From: Wuchereria bancrofti
Lineage: Eukaryota > Nematoda > Chromadorea > Rhabditida > Onchocercidae
DNA length: 30,163 nt
Assembly (NCBI GenBank): GCA_005281725.1
Contig: SSBO01000014.1
Span: 505,262-535,424, forward strand
Direction: 5' to 3'
The position numbers were made by a program, and so were the translations under genes. Every line of letters begins with the position of its first letter. Positions within the stretch are counted from its first letter, which is position 1. This document shows, piece by piece, positions 16,291 to 28,346 of this stretch. Under the pieces are notes generated by a model. It was not told where the DNA came from, ran no database searches, and saw nothing but the letters and a program-made list of their open reading frames with translations.

Positions 16291-16329
<39 letters not shown>

Positions 16330-19300
16330 AAACGTTGGAATAAAGATGATATTGAAAATGCTCAAGAATTATTACGTGGATTTCTTCGTTTATCAGCTGA
16401 TATACCACTTACGCCAAAACGTCGTTCCAATTTTGCAATTGCTAATAAAGTGAAAATTGTTACTTCATTAAAATAGAATAAATAAACAAAAAGGAAATGA
16501 AATATTTCGCTTCTATTATCTATGAAACAAAGTATTAATTAATTAATTAATTAATTAATTATATTAACTAATTAAAAAACTTTATAACAAAAACTAGAAA
16601 TTTTTGATGATAACTTTTTTTTTTTTTTTTTAGGGTCATATAAATTATAAAGTGATAGATCGAACGGAATATGCGATAAATAAACGAATTCTTAATGACG
16701 TCTTTGAAACGGATCTTGTCCTAACAACTCCTCAAATGAGAGATATTATTAGAGATTTTCAACAAAGTATTTTTTTTTTTTTTAATATCACGAGATAGTA
16801 AAAAAATTATTAATGAGGAAAAAAATCTAATATTTGAAATTCTTTTGAGAAAAAAAAGCAATTTTATTATTTTTCAAAATTATTGTTTCCATAATTCTAG
16901 ATAAGATGGGAAAAATACGACGAAAAAAACGGAAGGTGATTGTTGGTGATACATTTCGATGGCCACATCATACCGTCCCATATTTTCTAAAAGAAACAAA
17001 TCGTAAATCATTCAAATGCTAAATTATTAAACTAGAAATGAAAATTTTATATTTTCTAAAAATAAAAAATTTTTAACTGAAACAATATAAAATTATTTGC
17101 TTTAATGTAAAAATAATTTTAGTTGTTTCATTTTTAATAGATATATATTTCATCTAATTGTTAGTTAAAAGTAATAAATTAAGGTGAATGGAGACGTACA
17201 ATACTTAATGGAATGAGCAAATGGGAACGTGAAACGTGTATACGTTTTAAAGAACGTACCGATGAAAAAGATTACGTATATATTTTTCGAGGTGCTGGGT
17301 ATGTTTTATCAAAAAATTTTTTTTCTAAATTCTTGCAGTAAAAATTAGAAGTAATCATAATTTTAAAAGTGATTAATATTTTTCAATCCTTTCAAATATT
17401 TCAAGTGGAACTTTTTTTTTTTTCTTCATATAAATTAAATTAAAACAATCCGAAATTATTTTTTCTTTTTTAATTTTATAGATGTTATTCGAGTGTCGGT
17501 AGAATTGGTGGAAAACAATATACTTCTATTGGTTACGGTTGTGAAAGTGTAAGTCATAAAAGTTTAATTAATTAAAAACTATAAAAAAAAAAAGGATAGA
17601 GAGAGGAAGGGGTGAAATAAATTTCAAAATTTCGATATAGAAGATTTTCTTTCTTTTATAGGGTGGTATTGTTGCACATGAACTCGGACATGCGCTTGGA
17701 TTTTGGCATGAGCAAAGTCGACCGGATCGTGATATGTAATTTTTTTTTTTTTAATCAAAAATTTTAGATCTATAAAAAATTAAAAAATTTCAATGTCATA
17801 TTTAAATGTTAATTAAATTTAGATATATCAATATCAATGAAGAACATATATTTCCGGGTACCAAAGGAAATTTTGAAAAACGAAATGACATTGCAGCTAT
17901 GGATGTACCATATGATTTTGGTTCTGTGATGCATTACGGTCCACAGGTTAATTCAAATTATTTCTTTTTTTTTTTTGCATTATAATTTTTTATTTTTATT
18001 TTTATTATGCATTGAAAAATTTCAAAAATATATATTCTAATTATTTCAATTTTTTTTCGAATTTTTTTTTGGAAATTTTTTTTAAAAAGAATTTGATTTT
18101 TTTTTTCGGAAATTTTTAAAAATATCAAATTAAGGATAATTAATTTATAGGCATTTACAAATGATTATCACTATGTAACAATTGAAACAAAAGATCATCG
18201 CTTCCAGCATACAATTGGTCAAAGGAATGATCTTTCATTTATTGATATTAAAGAAGCCAATCAAATGTATTGTAGTGGTAAATGTTCAAATTTTTAATTA
18301 TCATAAAATTTACATAAAAATTTATTGTTAATTTAAAAAAAAAATGTGAGAAAGTTTTATTTTAAAAATGTTTTTTTTTTTCCTTTTTGTCCCTACTTTT
18401 TTCTATCTATTTTTATGATAAACTACAAGAAAAAAGACTTGTCATTTATTTTTTTTTAAGTGATACATTATCAGTACAATTTTTTTTATCAAAATAATCA
18501 ATTTTTCGTTATCTTAGATAAAATATCACTTCTATTTTTGTCAGTACAAGTTTTTTACCAAACTAATCAACTTTTCATTATCTTGGATCAAATATCATCT
18601 CAGTTTTTGTTTTTTTTTTTTTTTTTTTTTTTACAAACATTTTGTATGATTGATTTTAATTAACAATGCTGATAATTCAAGATAAATGTAAAATGAAACT
18701 AAACTGTTTGAATGGTGGTTATGAAGATCCACGAAATTGCGCCATTTGTAAATGTCCAACAGGAAGTGCTGGTATACGTTGTGAAAGTATACCTCGATCT
18801 ACCAGTAAGTTACATGTTATTAAGTAAATCTTTTTTTTTTTCTTTTCTTTTCTAAAAATACAATTAGTAAATTTTAGGTAAAAGAAAAAATTATTTGACA
18901 AAACTTGATTAAATTATTTTAACTACTCTGATAAATAGATATGATATGCAATGCTTTAGAAGGTTGATATAATGAATAATAAAAGAATAATGCATTAGAT
19001 ATTTGAGTAGTTCTGATAATTTTCTCAGATAAAAAGCTGGTTTTAAATTAAAGTTTAGTTTATAGAAGTTTTTCTTTAAATTAAAGTTTAGTTTATAGAA
19101 GTTTTTCTTTAAATTAAAGTGCTGAATAAGTGGTAAATGAATAAGTTTTGTATTTTTTTGAATGAATATTTAAATGAATACACCTGCTGTAATAATTATT
19201 TGAGCATAGTGGGTTGTGGCGGTGAATTGTTAGCTGGTGATAAATGGCTTACATTAAAAAATAGCATCGTTGGAAGTTGCTTTTGGCGAATAACTGTAAG

Positions 19301-19859
19301 TTTAATAAAAAAAAAAATTGAAAAAAGAAAAAAAACCAAAAAAAAAAGAAAATTTTAATTCAATTAAAATTAAATTTTGATAACTTTTCAGTATTATATT
19401 TAGTGAATAAGTGTGAATTTTATGAAAATCAAAATAAAATTTTGATTTAATTAGAATTAAAATTTCTATTTACATTTAATATATTTGCTATCATATTTAG
19501 TTTTTTTATTTAGGCACCTTCTGGAAAAGTACATTTAGAGGTATTAGATGCAACATATGTTTGTGATTCATCATGTGCTGATAATTATTTAGAGATAAAG
19601 CATGGAGCAATACTGGAACAAACTGGTTTTAGGTTATTTTTAATCTCAACAATTCATCCTAATTAAATTATTTAATGATTAAATTCAAAAAAAAAAAAAA
19701 TGATAAAACAAATGTGTAGGATATTTGTAGGCAATGTTGCAATGCTGTACCAGGTGATATCATTTCGGTAACTAATCAAATTTACATCATATCTGTTGCA
19801 CTAAAAGCTCCAGCTAATTTTACACTTCGTTATATTCAAGGTATAATAATTTAATGAAT

Positions 19860-19894
<35 letters not shown>

Positions 19895-20197
19895 TTTTTC
19901 TAAATAACAATAAATACATTCAACAAAAAAAATCTCTGAAATGTCATCAAAAAGGAATTTTTTTAATTAATTATTTTAGATACCACATCAAATCCATTAC
20001 CTAAAGCACCACCAGCACAATGGAAAGGTTATGGTGGAATAACGGGATTAATTGGAGCTGAAAATGGTATTGATAATACCTGGGAACGTGTTATTCTTAA
20101 AGAGCTTCCAAGAACTCTTCAAACTTTTGGTCGACCAACTAGCAATTTATTTTCTGATATTTCACGTATTTTACAGATATTTTTTAATCCAAGATGA
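15910..20197 (+). CDS. Secreted astacin-family zinc metalloprotease with EGF-like and CUB domains, 14 exons
   Basis: This is a secreted zinc endopeptidase of the nematode astacin (NAS) family, whose members act in cuticle collagen processing, moulting, hatching or digestion. Exons: 15910-16019, 16329-16458, 16634-16766, 16901-17002, 17184-17298, 17482-17548, 17662-17735, 17823-17946, 18151-18277, 18682-18804, 19210-19295, 19514-19632, 19731-19840, 19980-20197. All phases agree, giving 545 residues. A signal peptide ([16 protein letters not shown]) leads a propeptide of about 136 residues ending in polybasic RRKKRK. The catalytic domain holds [19 protein letters not shown] (residues 225-243) with three zinc His and Glu226, plus Met-turn SVMHYG (Met280, Tyr282). 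An EGF-like module (about 326-361), a CUB domain (about 371-472) and a 70-residue tail without thrombospondin repeat follow. The exon 2 donor could also be 9 nt earlier. An acceptor-like TTTTTACAAG just before the ATG may take a spliced leader. Domain order fits C. elegans NAS subgroup III. The exact ortholog is not assigned. Confidence 0.93.
16292..16328 (+). repeat. 34-base T run forming the polypyrimidine tract of astacin exon 2
   Basis: Position 16291 is G, followed by 34 consecutive T, then AAG as the acceptor. Long homopolymers abut many acceptors in this window, but this is the longest. Its exact length is likely to vary between individuals and sequencing reads. Confidence 0.8.
16534..16561. 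repeat. (TTAA)n microsatellite, astacin intron 2
   Basis: About seven uninterrupted ATTA/TTAA copies lie between the exons 16329-16458 and 16634-16766. Confidence 0.9.
17184..18277 (+). other. Core of the astacin catalytic domain (five exons)
   Basis: These exons carry the conserved [16 protein letters not shown] block, the disulfide-linked [10 protein letters not shown] loop, the zinc site, the Met-turn and the terminal NQMYC. All catalytic residues expected for an active enzyme are present. The zinc helix sits alone in the 74-nt exon at 17662-17735. Confidence 0.93.
18472..18611. repeat. 70-bp tandem duplication in an astacin intron
   Basis: CAGTACAA begins at 18472 and again at 18542. 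The two 70-bp copies share AATCAA, TTATCTT, GAT-AAATATCA and TTTTTGT blocks with scattered substitutions, indicating an older duplication. It lies in the intron between the last catalytic exon and the EGF exon. Confidence 0.85.
19042..19119. repeat. 33-bp tandem repeat, about 2.3 copies, in an astacin intron
   Basis: AAATTAAAG starts at 19045, 19078 and 19111. The unit continues TTTAGTTTATAGAAGTTTTT and the two full copies appear identical, so the duplication is recent. It lies in the intron between the EGF exon and the first CUB exon. Confidence 0.92.
19210..19840 (+). other. CUB domain of the astacin (three exons)
   Basis: The region starts [15 protein letters not shown], continues with [13 protein letters not shown], and RQCC, and ends FTLRYIQ: the pattern of a nematode NAS CUB domain, which mediates protein interaction. 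The middle junction uses the acceptor TATTTGTAG at 19722-19730 rather than a nearby TGTAG upstream, because only that choice yields the Cys-Cys pair and keeps the frame open. Confidence 0.85.
19858..19900. repeat. (TTTA)n microsatellite, last astacin intron
   Basis: About ten uninterrupted TATT/TTTA copies lie shortly after the donor of the exon ending at 19840. Confidence 0.95.
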
Positions 20198-21989
20198 ATA
20201 AATTAAATGTTGTCATTGCTATTTTCTTTTTTTCAGAATGTGAAATATTAAAAATTTTAATTCTTTTTGTTTTTTTTTTTTTGATAGTTGTAGTAATTTG
20301 CATAAAACAATCATTAGATGATATTTTCTATTAACATTATTATTATTATAATTAATACTATAGGAATGCTATGAATAAAATAATGATCATTTTAGTTGTT
20401 ATCATCATTAGATTTGTTATCATTAGATCTGTTATATTTTATGTTTGTTGCTAAAGATCAAAATTTTAGATACATATTTTATAGTTGTAGGTGTATCAGT
20501 GATTTAACAACTGATAAAAATAAAATGTTAATGAATATGAAAACGGATAAAAGTAAAATGAAATAAAAAAAAAAAAAACAAACGAAAGTAATGCAGTAAT
20601 AAATGTAAAAATGAAGGGATGTTTTTGATAAAATTTATAGATTTTCCCAAAAGAAAAGATTTTTTTTCATATTAACAAATATTGCAAAAAAAAAAAAATT
20701 CATTTAAACATGGCTCCTAGGAAGGCATATTATAGAAATAATTGATTTAAAAAAAAAAAACCAAAAATGAAAAGAAAATATATATGATTTGATCTAATTT
20801 ATTTATATGATAAAATTTTTTTTTAAATTAAATGAATCATTTTTTATTTACTTTAAAAATTGTCGTGTATACTTTTTTCTTTTCAGTGTTTATGTTTGCA
20901 TAAAGATGAAATGGGATTTCCATGTAACCATGTGAAATTTAATTATTTAATTTGAAATTAATATGATTTAATCAAAGATAGCACATTGTAATATCACTCT
21001 TTTCCGCCACTAATTGAAAATTGTCATCCAACAAAAAAAGAATTCAATTTTAAGAATAGCAATATGTATTAATTTATCTTTATGTATCTTAAAAAAAAAA
21101 ATTAAGTTCAATAAAGCAATAAAACTTTACTCCTTTAGACAAAAATAACACAGAAATATTAAATAAAATTGCAAAACAATGTGATAATCCAAAAAAAAAA
21201 AAAAAAAATAGCCTTTTAATATTAAAATATTGACTTAATTTAAAAAATTAAAGAAAAAAAAAAGAGTGGAAAAAAATGAAAAAATAAATACATAAATATT
21301 AGTACATGGCTAATAATTTGAATCTGAGCAATAATTTGTTAGTGATAATTACTAATGGAAAGAAATTTCCTGAAAATTTTTTTTTTTAGTTTGTATGAAA
21401 TTTTGTTGAAATAATTTTTTGAAAATTAAATAATCCAAATGATAATAAATGATTTATGAATAGTTCAATTTTTGCCAATAATAGCAAAATTGCAAAGATT
21501 GCAAAAAAAGAGAGAGAGAGAAAAAAAAAGGAAAAAACAAAGGAATGAAATAAGTGGAAAAGATAAAAATGAAATATAATTTCAACTAATTCTCAAGTTG
21601 CAAACAAATATAATTGAACATTTCATTTATCTCAAAAGAACAAGGAAAATATATATACATATATAAGTAGAATTCTTTTGTTAAGAAAATTATGAATAAT
21701 ATGAAAAAGTAATAATAATAATAATAATTACAAAATTTAGATATATTTTAGAAATACTATCTTATCTTATTGAACAATTTAATTTCACACTTTGATATTA
21801 TTATTATTTTTATTTCTTTCTTTCTTTCGCTTCTTTTTATGTTTTGAAAATTATTAAAAAGTGTGAAATAAATGCAGAATACAGAGGAATAAATAAATGG
21901 ATTCTATCTATGGTAATAATTTAAAAATTAAAAGAATAAAAAAATAAATAAATAAATATGTTTGGAATAAAAATGAAAATTTCCTGAAG
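20198..21989. other. Convergent intergenic spacer holding the 3' ends of the astacin and tweety genes
   Basis: There is no coding sequence here. Several AATAAA hexamers occur on the plus strand (one overlapping the astacin stop at 20197-20202, others near 20518 and 21110-21123) that could serve the astacin. Short AG and AAT tracts are present near 21510 and 21711. Confidence 0.6.
21809..21814 (-). terminator. Candidate poly(A) signal of the tweety gene
   Basis: AATAAA on the minus strand lies about 175 nt beyond the stop codon at 21990-21992, a usual nematode 3' UTR length. Such hexamers are frequent by chance in this AT-rich DNA. Confidence 0.3.
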
Positions 21990-24900
21990 CTAAACATCAA
22001 ATTGCTCATGATAGTTACGACGTTGGTATGTTGCTTCATCGGTGTTTGCTTGATATGCCGTATGCATCATACTGCAAATTAATCAATTAATTAATTAATT
22101 AATTAATATCAAGTGATATTATTAAAATTATGTCAAAAACTTGGATAAATTTATGAAAAAAAAAGGGGGGGAGAGAAAAATTGTGTATGAATTTAATGGA
22201 ATTCATTTTTAAAATAGCAATTGGAAATTTCAACATTGTTTATAAGAGAATCACTTTGAAGTGATAGTTACGCTATAAGAACCTGCTCGTTCCTACCGCA
22301 GGCGGAGCATTAGCGGTGGATGATGCTGTAGCTTGTGATGTTAATCCGCGATGCCACGGTGGTGTTGATGATTCAGCGTTCGAATTCAGTAATGCTGTTG
22401 AAGCAGATGTATGATTATTTATTATGGAACCATTTGTAAGACCGCATGTTGCACTTGTTGTTCCGGTAGATTGTTCCGTACGATCTCTGGAAAATAAATA
22501 AATAAACTAACTTATTAAATCTTAAAAAAAAAAAGGAAGAAGAAAATTTTCGAATAGTATAATATCATTTTAATATTAAAAAAGAAAGAAAAGAAAAGAA
22601 TGTAATGAATAAAATTTACAAAGAGTTAGCAAAACGTGTGCGTGGATTCAAAACGTGACTGCCATAAATGTCTACTGGAATTGCACTGTCATTTCCTCGT
22701 GGAAAAAACGGATCCTCTTCGTCTACTTCTACATAATCTGATGGTCTAAAATACAAAATTTGAAATATTTGAATTAAAATTTTGCTTTCATTTATTCATT
22801 TAATAAGAATTAATTTTGAAATAATTTTAATTCACCAATTACATTTTTGAAATAATTTTGAAACAATTGTATTAAGCTAATTTTAGTGAAAGTTTAACTC
22901 ATACGTCATGAAAGTTTAATTTTTAATTTACTTTTAAAATTGCTTTAATTTATTTTCAAAATTGTATTCAAATCATAGAAATACTTACAATCGAGCAAAT
23001 AAGTGCCAACTTCTGGATACGATAAGTAAAAGTGTGAATAAGAATGCTTCAAGTAAAATTAAACAATACAACATAATGGATGATCCAATACTGTAAAAGT
23101 GAAAAAAAAAAGAAATATTTAGATTAAAAAAACATCAATTTGTACCATTTTAATGAATGTTTCTAATGAATGAAAAAAAAAAATTTAATTTTTTAAATAT
23201 TTTAAAAATTATTTAAATATTACTTACATTCCATCAGTGCAAAAACTACGTTCCATAATTAATATATCGTTATGATAAGTGTAACATGAAACAGTTGTTT
23301 CAAGAGCACCAATACTTTTTAATGCAACTGTCATACCATCATTAATTATCTTAACCTGCTCGAAGAGCTAAAATTGACAATTTATTTAGGCAAACAAAAA
23401 TAAACAACCTGCATCTAAAATTTTGTACAGTAAAACTGAATCAACAATTATTTACAGTCTATTTATTCTTTCTCTTCTTTTCTTTACTCTATTTTAATTG
23501 AAATTATTTAATTAAAACTAGGAAAAAAAAAGATAAAGTAAAGTAAAAATTAACTGCTTACTTCAACTGTTTCCCTGCTACTAGCATTGAATAGAGCTTC
23601 AATTCGGGTATCAAATTTTTGGCTTATTTCTTGTATATCCGAAAGTTGCGCACTAATTTTATCCATATGAATTACACTTGGCAAATTATCATGACTCATT
23701 GTTGGATTGCATTCTCGATAAAATTCAAACAATGCCATAGCTTCATTTGACATATATTCCCGGATGAATTGAGTACCATCTGCGCAAAAATCTACGAATG
23801 CCTTAAAATAAAGAAAAAAAAAAAGTGATTTCTTTCTTTTTTCTTTTACTAAATTCATGAATAAATCTTAGAAATAATTTTTGATAAAAAAAAATTATAT
23901 AAAATTTAAGAAATCAGTGTAAAAAAAAAAAAAAATTATAAACCATAGAAGCTGGAAATATTGCAGCTAGTAATAGCCATCCAACAATAAAAATTGCAAA
24001 GCCAAGACCAGAAAATACCACTGCGCCTTTTCTCGATTGACGACAAAATGCAATGACACCAGCAAAAAGTACGATAAGCATAATTGAAAGTAAAGTTGCA
24101 CATAGAACCCATCTAAATACAATATTTAATGTTAAAATAGAAAAAAAAAGTACGAAAAAAAAAACTTTTTATTTATACATTTGAATTTATTGGCTATATT
24201 TCATTATTTGAAAATGAAAAATACTAATATTTTCCAATCAGTGAATAAATTAAATTTAATATAAATAAATTGCAAGATACTTTTTTTAGAATAAAAATAA
24301 AAAGGAAAAAAAAAAATTTTTTTTTTATTACCTTTCTAGCTCAATTCGTTGCGTATAGAGTGAACTACGCTCAAAAAACACATTTCCTGATAATACTTTC
24401 CTGAGAAAAGTTAAATCTATGCCCAATAAATCAACTTTTTGCGACATAGAATCCAATATTGTTACAAATTCATGTAAAGCCTTTAAAAAAAAAAAGAAAA
24501 AAAAGTGATGAAAATGAAAAAAAAAAGAAAGAATAGAAGAAAATATTTGCAACATTTTTCATTTTTTTAAACATCAATTAATGAAAAAGTTCAAAAAAAA
24601 AAAATTTTATAGATTTAACCGTTTTATTTAAATCTGTCGTTTTTTCTGCTACACTTTCCACAGCTGCTGATAATGTATCGATTTGTTTAATGGTTTTCAA
24701 ACAATAGTCATTTAACAAAACTGACTAAAAAATTAAAAAGAACAAAAGATGTGTAAACTTTATATGGAGAATATGATAATGATTGATGTCTTTTTTTTTT
24801 CTTTTTGCCTTCTTCTCTCTCTCTCCCTCTCTCTCTCTTTTTTTTTTCTTCTTCATTGTACATGAAAATGATATTAGTTATGAAAAATGAATTGTTTGAG

Positions 24901-27900
24901 TAAATTTTTAAGGCATATGAAATAAAAAGCACATGTGAAATTCGAAATAAATAATTACGAATGGTTTAATTTGAATGAATGATATGTAATAATCAATTAT
25001 TTTTCATTAAGTTTTAATCGAATATTTCATAAAAATTATTAAAAATTAATAATAGTTTGTTAAATTTATGATAAAATGGAACATAAGATACATTCTAAAA
25101 AGAATTGTAATATCATTGATTGAATAAATAAAAAGAAATAAATAAAAATAAAATTGAAGCAAATAATTCCATAAATAACTAATCATGTTTGAAATAATTC
25201 AAATATTAAGACAAAAAAAAAAAAAAAAAAGAGAAAGTCATACGTTATTAATATCCTTCAAAAAAATAAATAAATAAACAAACCTGTGAATCAGCAAATA
25301 ATAAATTCCGTGATATATCTTCAGCACTGGTAATTGAACTCATTATGCTACGATTCAAATGTTCATTACCAAATAAGCATATTCCAAGACAAAAGCTAAA
25401 AAAAATTTACACAATTACTCAATTTAAAGTTTATCTTTAGAAAAAAAGTAATAAATTGAAAATAAGAAAAAACTAAAAGTTTTCAATTACTTCATTTATG
25501 AAAAATTTAGAGTTTTTTTTTTTTTTCTCATCTCATAATAAGATATAATAGAAATTATAAGAAAAAGAATTTTTTTTTTTTTAGTTTTAATTTTAATTTA
25601 ATATAAAAGAAAAAAAAGTTACTGATAAAACATACAAGCATATAATGCTAATAATGAATAATAGGAATGAAAGTTGACGAACTCGTCGCCTGGATTTTAC
25701 ATTGGTGTCTTGTCTGATACAACATTGACAAATCCATGTTATGGTAATTGTCAACAATAATGCTGCACCAATAAGAAGTATCACACCAACGATGACAAAT
25801 AATGACTGAAATTAAATTAATATTTAAAAAATTTTTCATTAATTTTGAAAAAAAAAAAAAACAGAGAGGGAGAGAAAAAAAAAGAGCTAACATTTAATAT
25901 TTGTAAAACAATGAAATATATAATTGTTTTTCTTTTTTTCAATCAAACTGATAATATTATTAAAATGTATAATTTGGTCAAAAAAAAAGGAAAGAAAAAG
26001 TTATATTAATAATTATAACTTAGTGACAAAAATTAAATAATATTATACAAATATTTGAAATGTAACAAAAGAATAAAATATATTTTAAATGTATAAATAA
26101 AATATGTATTTATTGTTTTGTTTTGTTTTGCTTTGCTTTTTTTTTTTTTTTAATTCTTCAATAATAAGGGAAAAATTTAAGTTTAGTCATTCAAGTGAAA
26201 TGGAAAATTGCTTCGTTTTTCTTTCAGATTGATCTTTAGTCGAGTTTTAGTGCTTAGTAAATGGCATAAATTCTTTCGCCAATTTAGATGCTTCTTCTTT
26301 TTTCTCCGTATATTGGAGATGGGAAAAAAAAAGCCATTTAAATCATGAATTGGTTCAATTTGTATTGAAAGAATGAAAAAAAAAAAAAAAAGATTATAAA
26401 CTATTGCAAAAAAAAATGAAAAAGAAAACTAAGCCATTGATTAATAGCAACAGTTTTAAAAAATGTCAATTTTTTTTTGAAGTCTTTGAAAATTTTGCTA
26501 CAAATGTTAAAATGTAATAAAATTACTTTTTGTTGTATTTTGTTTTTATTCTTTTTCTTTCTTTTTCTTTTTTGTACGATATGAATTGAAACAATAAATG
26601 ATCAACAATCATTAATAAATAATTATTAATTTATAAATTTATAATAAATTCATTGCTCTTACATACTTAAATAATAATTGAATTAAACTTTAGTTTAAGT
26701 GAAAATTGAGTAAATTATCCTTTGCTATCTTTGCTTTTTAAGTAATAAAATAAAAATGGCGTGTATTTATTTGACGTGAAATAACTTATGAATGCAATTT
26801 TCTTCAAATGTAACAAATGTGTATCGCTGAAGATTTTAGAAGAAAATTTAGAAAAAAGAAATATGTTCCGTCATAATCGGAAATAAAATTTCTGTAAATT
26901 TTAACAAATTTAAATTAAAAATTAATTCTGATAAATAAATAAATGATAAAAAAATAAACGAATAAATAGTTAAGTGAATAAATAAATAAATAAATAAATA
27001 AATAAATTCATTTATTTATTCATTCATTAAATAAAAACATTAATTAGTCAATCAATTAATCAGTTAACTAATTGCTTCGTTCATTCATTTAATCATTTTT
27101 TGAATAAGTAAATTAATTAAATAAATAAATAAATGAATAAATAAATATCAATTTTTTATTTTTGTTCTTTTCTCGAGATTGCCAATATTCGAAAGGTTTC
27201 GATTACTGTGCATCATTTAATGCAATAACATTTTCAATCATCAAAAATGAATTTTGACGCTTAAATGAGAGGAAAATATTTGATGAATCAAATAAACGAT
27301 AGATCATCAAAATGAAATTTGCTCATCAATTCCGACAAGCAATACACATCAAATTCCACTCTCATTTATCAATTCCGGAAATTATATTATGTATCCCGAA
27401 AATGTAACCACATAAAATTTGAATTAATATTATTCTTTCAAATCTTTCTTTTTTCCTCTCTTGCTTCATCCAATTAGTATAGAAACATGAAAAAAGTAAA
27501 TAAATAAAAAGATTTATGTGATTTTTTAGATTTTTTAACAATTTCGCCATCAACTATAAAGATCATATGAAATAATTTTTGAAATTGGTGGAGAAAAAAA
27601 ACGCTTATATTTTTACTAATTATTGGATAATGTTAATTAGTATGAAAATAATGAAATGTAAATTAGATGATAAATAGAGAAGTTCATCTGATTTATATGA
27701 AATAGCTGTATTAGCTAAATTCAAAAGAAAGCTATCAAAGGAAAATCATCAAAAAATACGAAGAAAAATTTGAATTACACACAATTTGAAATTATTTCAT
27801 CTTTACGATTTGTATGATTTAATTCAAATCAAGCGATAACAAAATGACAGTATTCGTCAAAAATTTGACGAAAACATATTTCATCTAAACATTTAATCAA

Positions 27901-28263
27901 AGAGAGAAAGGATGAAAGCGCAACGAGATGAAGAAAAAAAGGAAAGAAAAAGAAAGAATTTATTTAAAATAAAAATTAAAATTAACTATAATTTTTACCG
28001 ATTATTTTAACATTGAATAAATTAGAAAACATGTATTTCAAATAAACCAAAAGATTATATTTGTATTATTTAAATTACTACAATAATATTAAATATATGA
28101 GAAAGTTTATTTCCAAGTATATTAAAAACAAAAAGATAAACAAATTAATTACCTGCACATAATAGCTGTCAAATTGTAGCGTAAATATTTTTGGTGCAGG
28201 ATGAAAATCGAACGTGAAACGTGGAATGGCACGAAGTATTTTGATTAGAATTTCCGACGCCAT
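21990..28263 (-). CDS. ttyh-1: Tweety homolog, five-pass plasma membrane channel-like protein, 12 exons
   Basis: Tweety proteins are multipass membrane proteins reported as Ca2+- or volume-regulated anion channels. Exons, gene order: 28153-28263, 25636-25805, 25284-25395, 24620-24724, 24332-24480, 23944-24112, 23562-23801, 23228-23367, 22989-23090, 22620-22745, 22283-22486, 21990-22071. All phases agree, giving 569 residues. The N-terminus (IPRFTFDFHPAPKIF) matches the family's opening before TM1. Membrane segments lie near residues 38-62, 82-102, 217-239, 247-270 and 400-423. The extracellular loops hold DFCADGTQF, CYTYHND and SFCTDG with family cysteines, and N-glycosylation sites NKT and NASS. 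ERW before TM3 (Arg216) aligns with a conserved Arg linked to pore behaviour in vertebrate tweety. The cytosolic tail has DYVEVDEEDPFFPRG, a Ser/Thr-rich stretch and a last exon TSSMMHTAYQ, resembling the conserved vertebrate tail. Intron 1 is 2347 bp; the others are mostly 100-800 bp. Confidence 0.93.
22085..22110. repeat. (TTAA)n microsatellite, last tweety intron
   Basis: About six uninterrupted TTAA copies sit near the acceptor of the final tweety exon. Confidence 0.9.
24811..24850. repeat. CT-rich polypyrimidine tract in a tweety intron
   Basis: CTTCTCTCTCTCTCCCTCTC followed by a T run. On the gene strand it is GA-rich. It lies in the intron between the exons 25284-25395 and 24620-24724. 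Confidence 0.7.
25806..28152 (-). other. Long first intron of the tweety gene
   Basis: At 2347 bp this is several times longer than most other introns here. It contains A/T homopolymers, a KTTTTG-like tract near 26118 and an (AAAT)/(ATTT) palindromic area at about 26930-27150. No further coding exon was found: exon 1 (phase 0) joins exon 2 (phase 0) directly and the family alignment is continuous. Confidence 0.75.
26930..27150. repeat. Palindromic (AATA)n/(TTTA)n tetranucleotide region
   Basis: Runs of AATA (about 26975-27006 and 27118-27148) flank TTTATTTATTCATTCATT and a cluster of AATTAATCAGTTAAC-like words, so neighbouring arms are complementary and could form hairpins. Confidence 0.75.
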
Positions 28264-28295
28264 AATTATTCCAATATTAAAAAAAAAAAAAAGCA

Positions 28296-28346
28296 AAAGA
28301 GAGAGAGAGGGAGAGAGGAAAGAAAGAGGAGAAGAAAGAAAGAAAA
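28296..28346. repeat. GA-rich tract just upstream of the tweety start codon
   Basis: GAGAGAGAGGGAGAGAGGAA and onward. On the gene strand it is a CT-rich pyrimidine tract about 33 bp before the ATG. It could be a promoter GAGA-type element or part of the 5' UTR. Confidence 0.6.

Noticed and set aside
19137..19358. ORF with its own ATG containing the CUB start
   Set aside because: It is the first CUB exon plus flanking intron. The upstream ATG portion is intronic, since the phase-correct acceptor is at 19208-19209.
25648..25893. Second frame over tweety exon 2
   Set aside because: It is an overlapping shadow frame; the other frame encodes the conserved membrane segments and joins both neighbours in phase.
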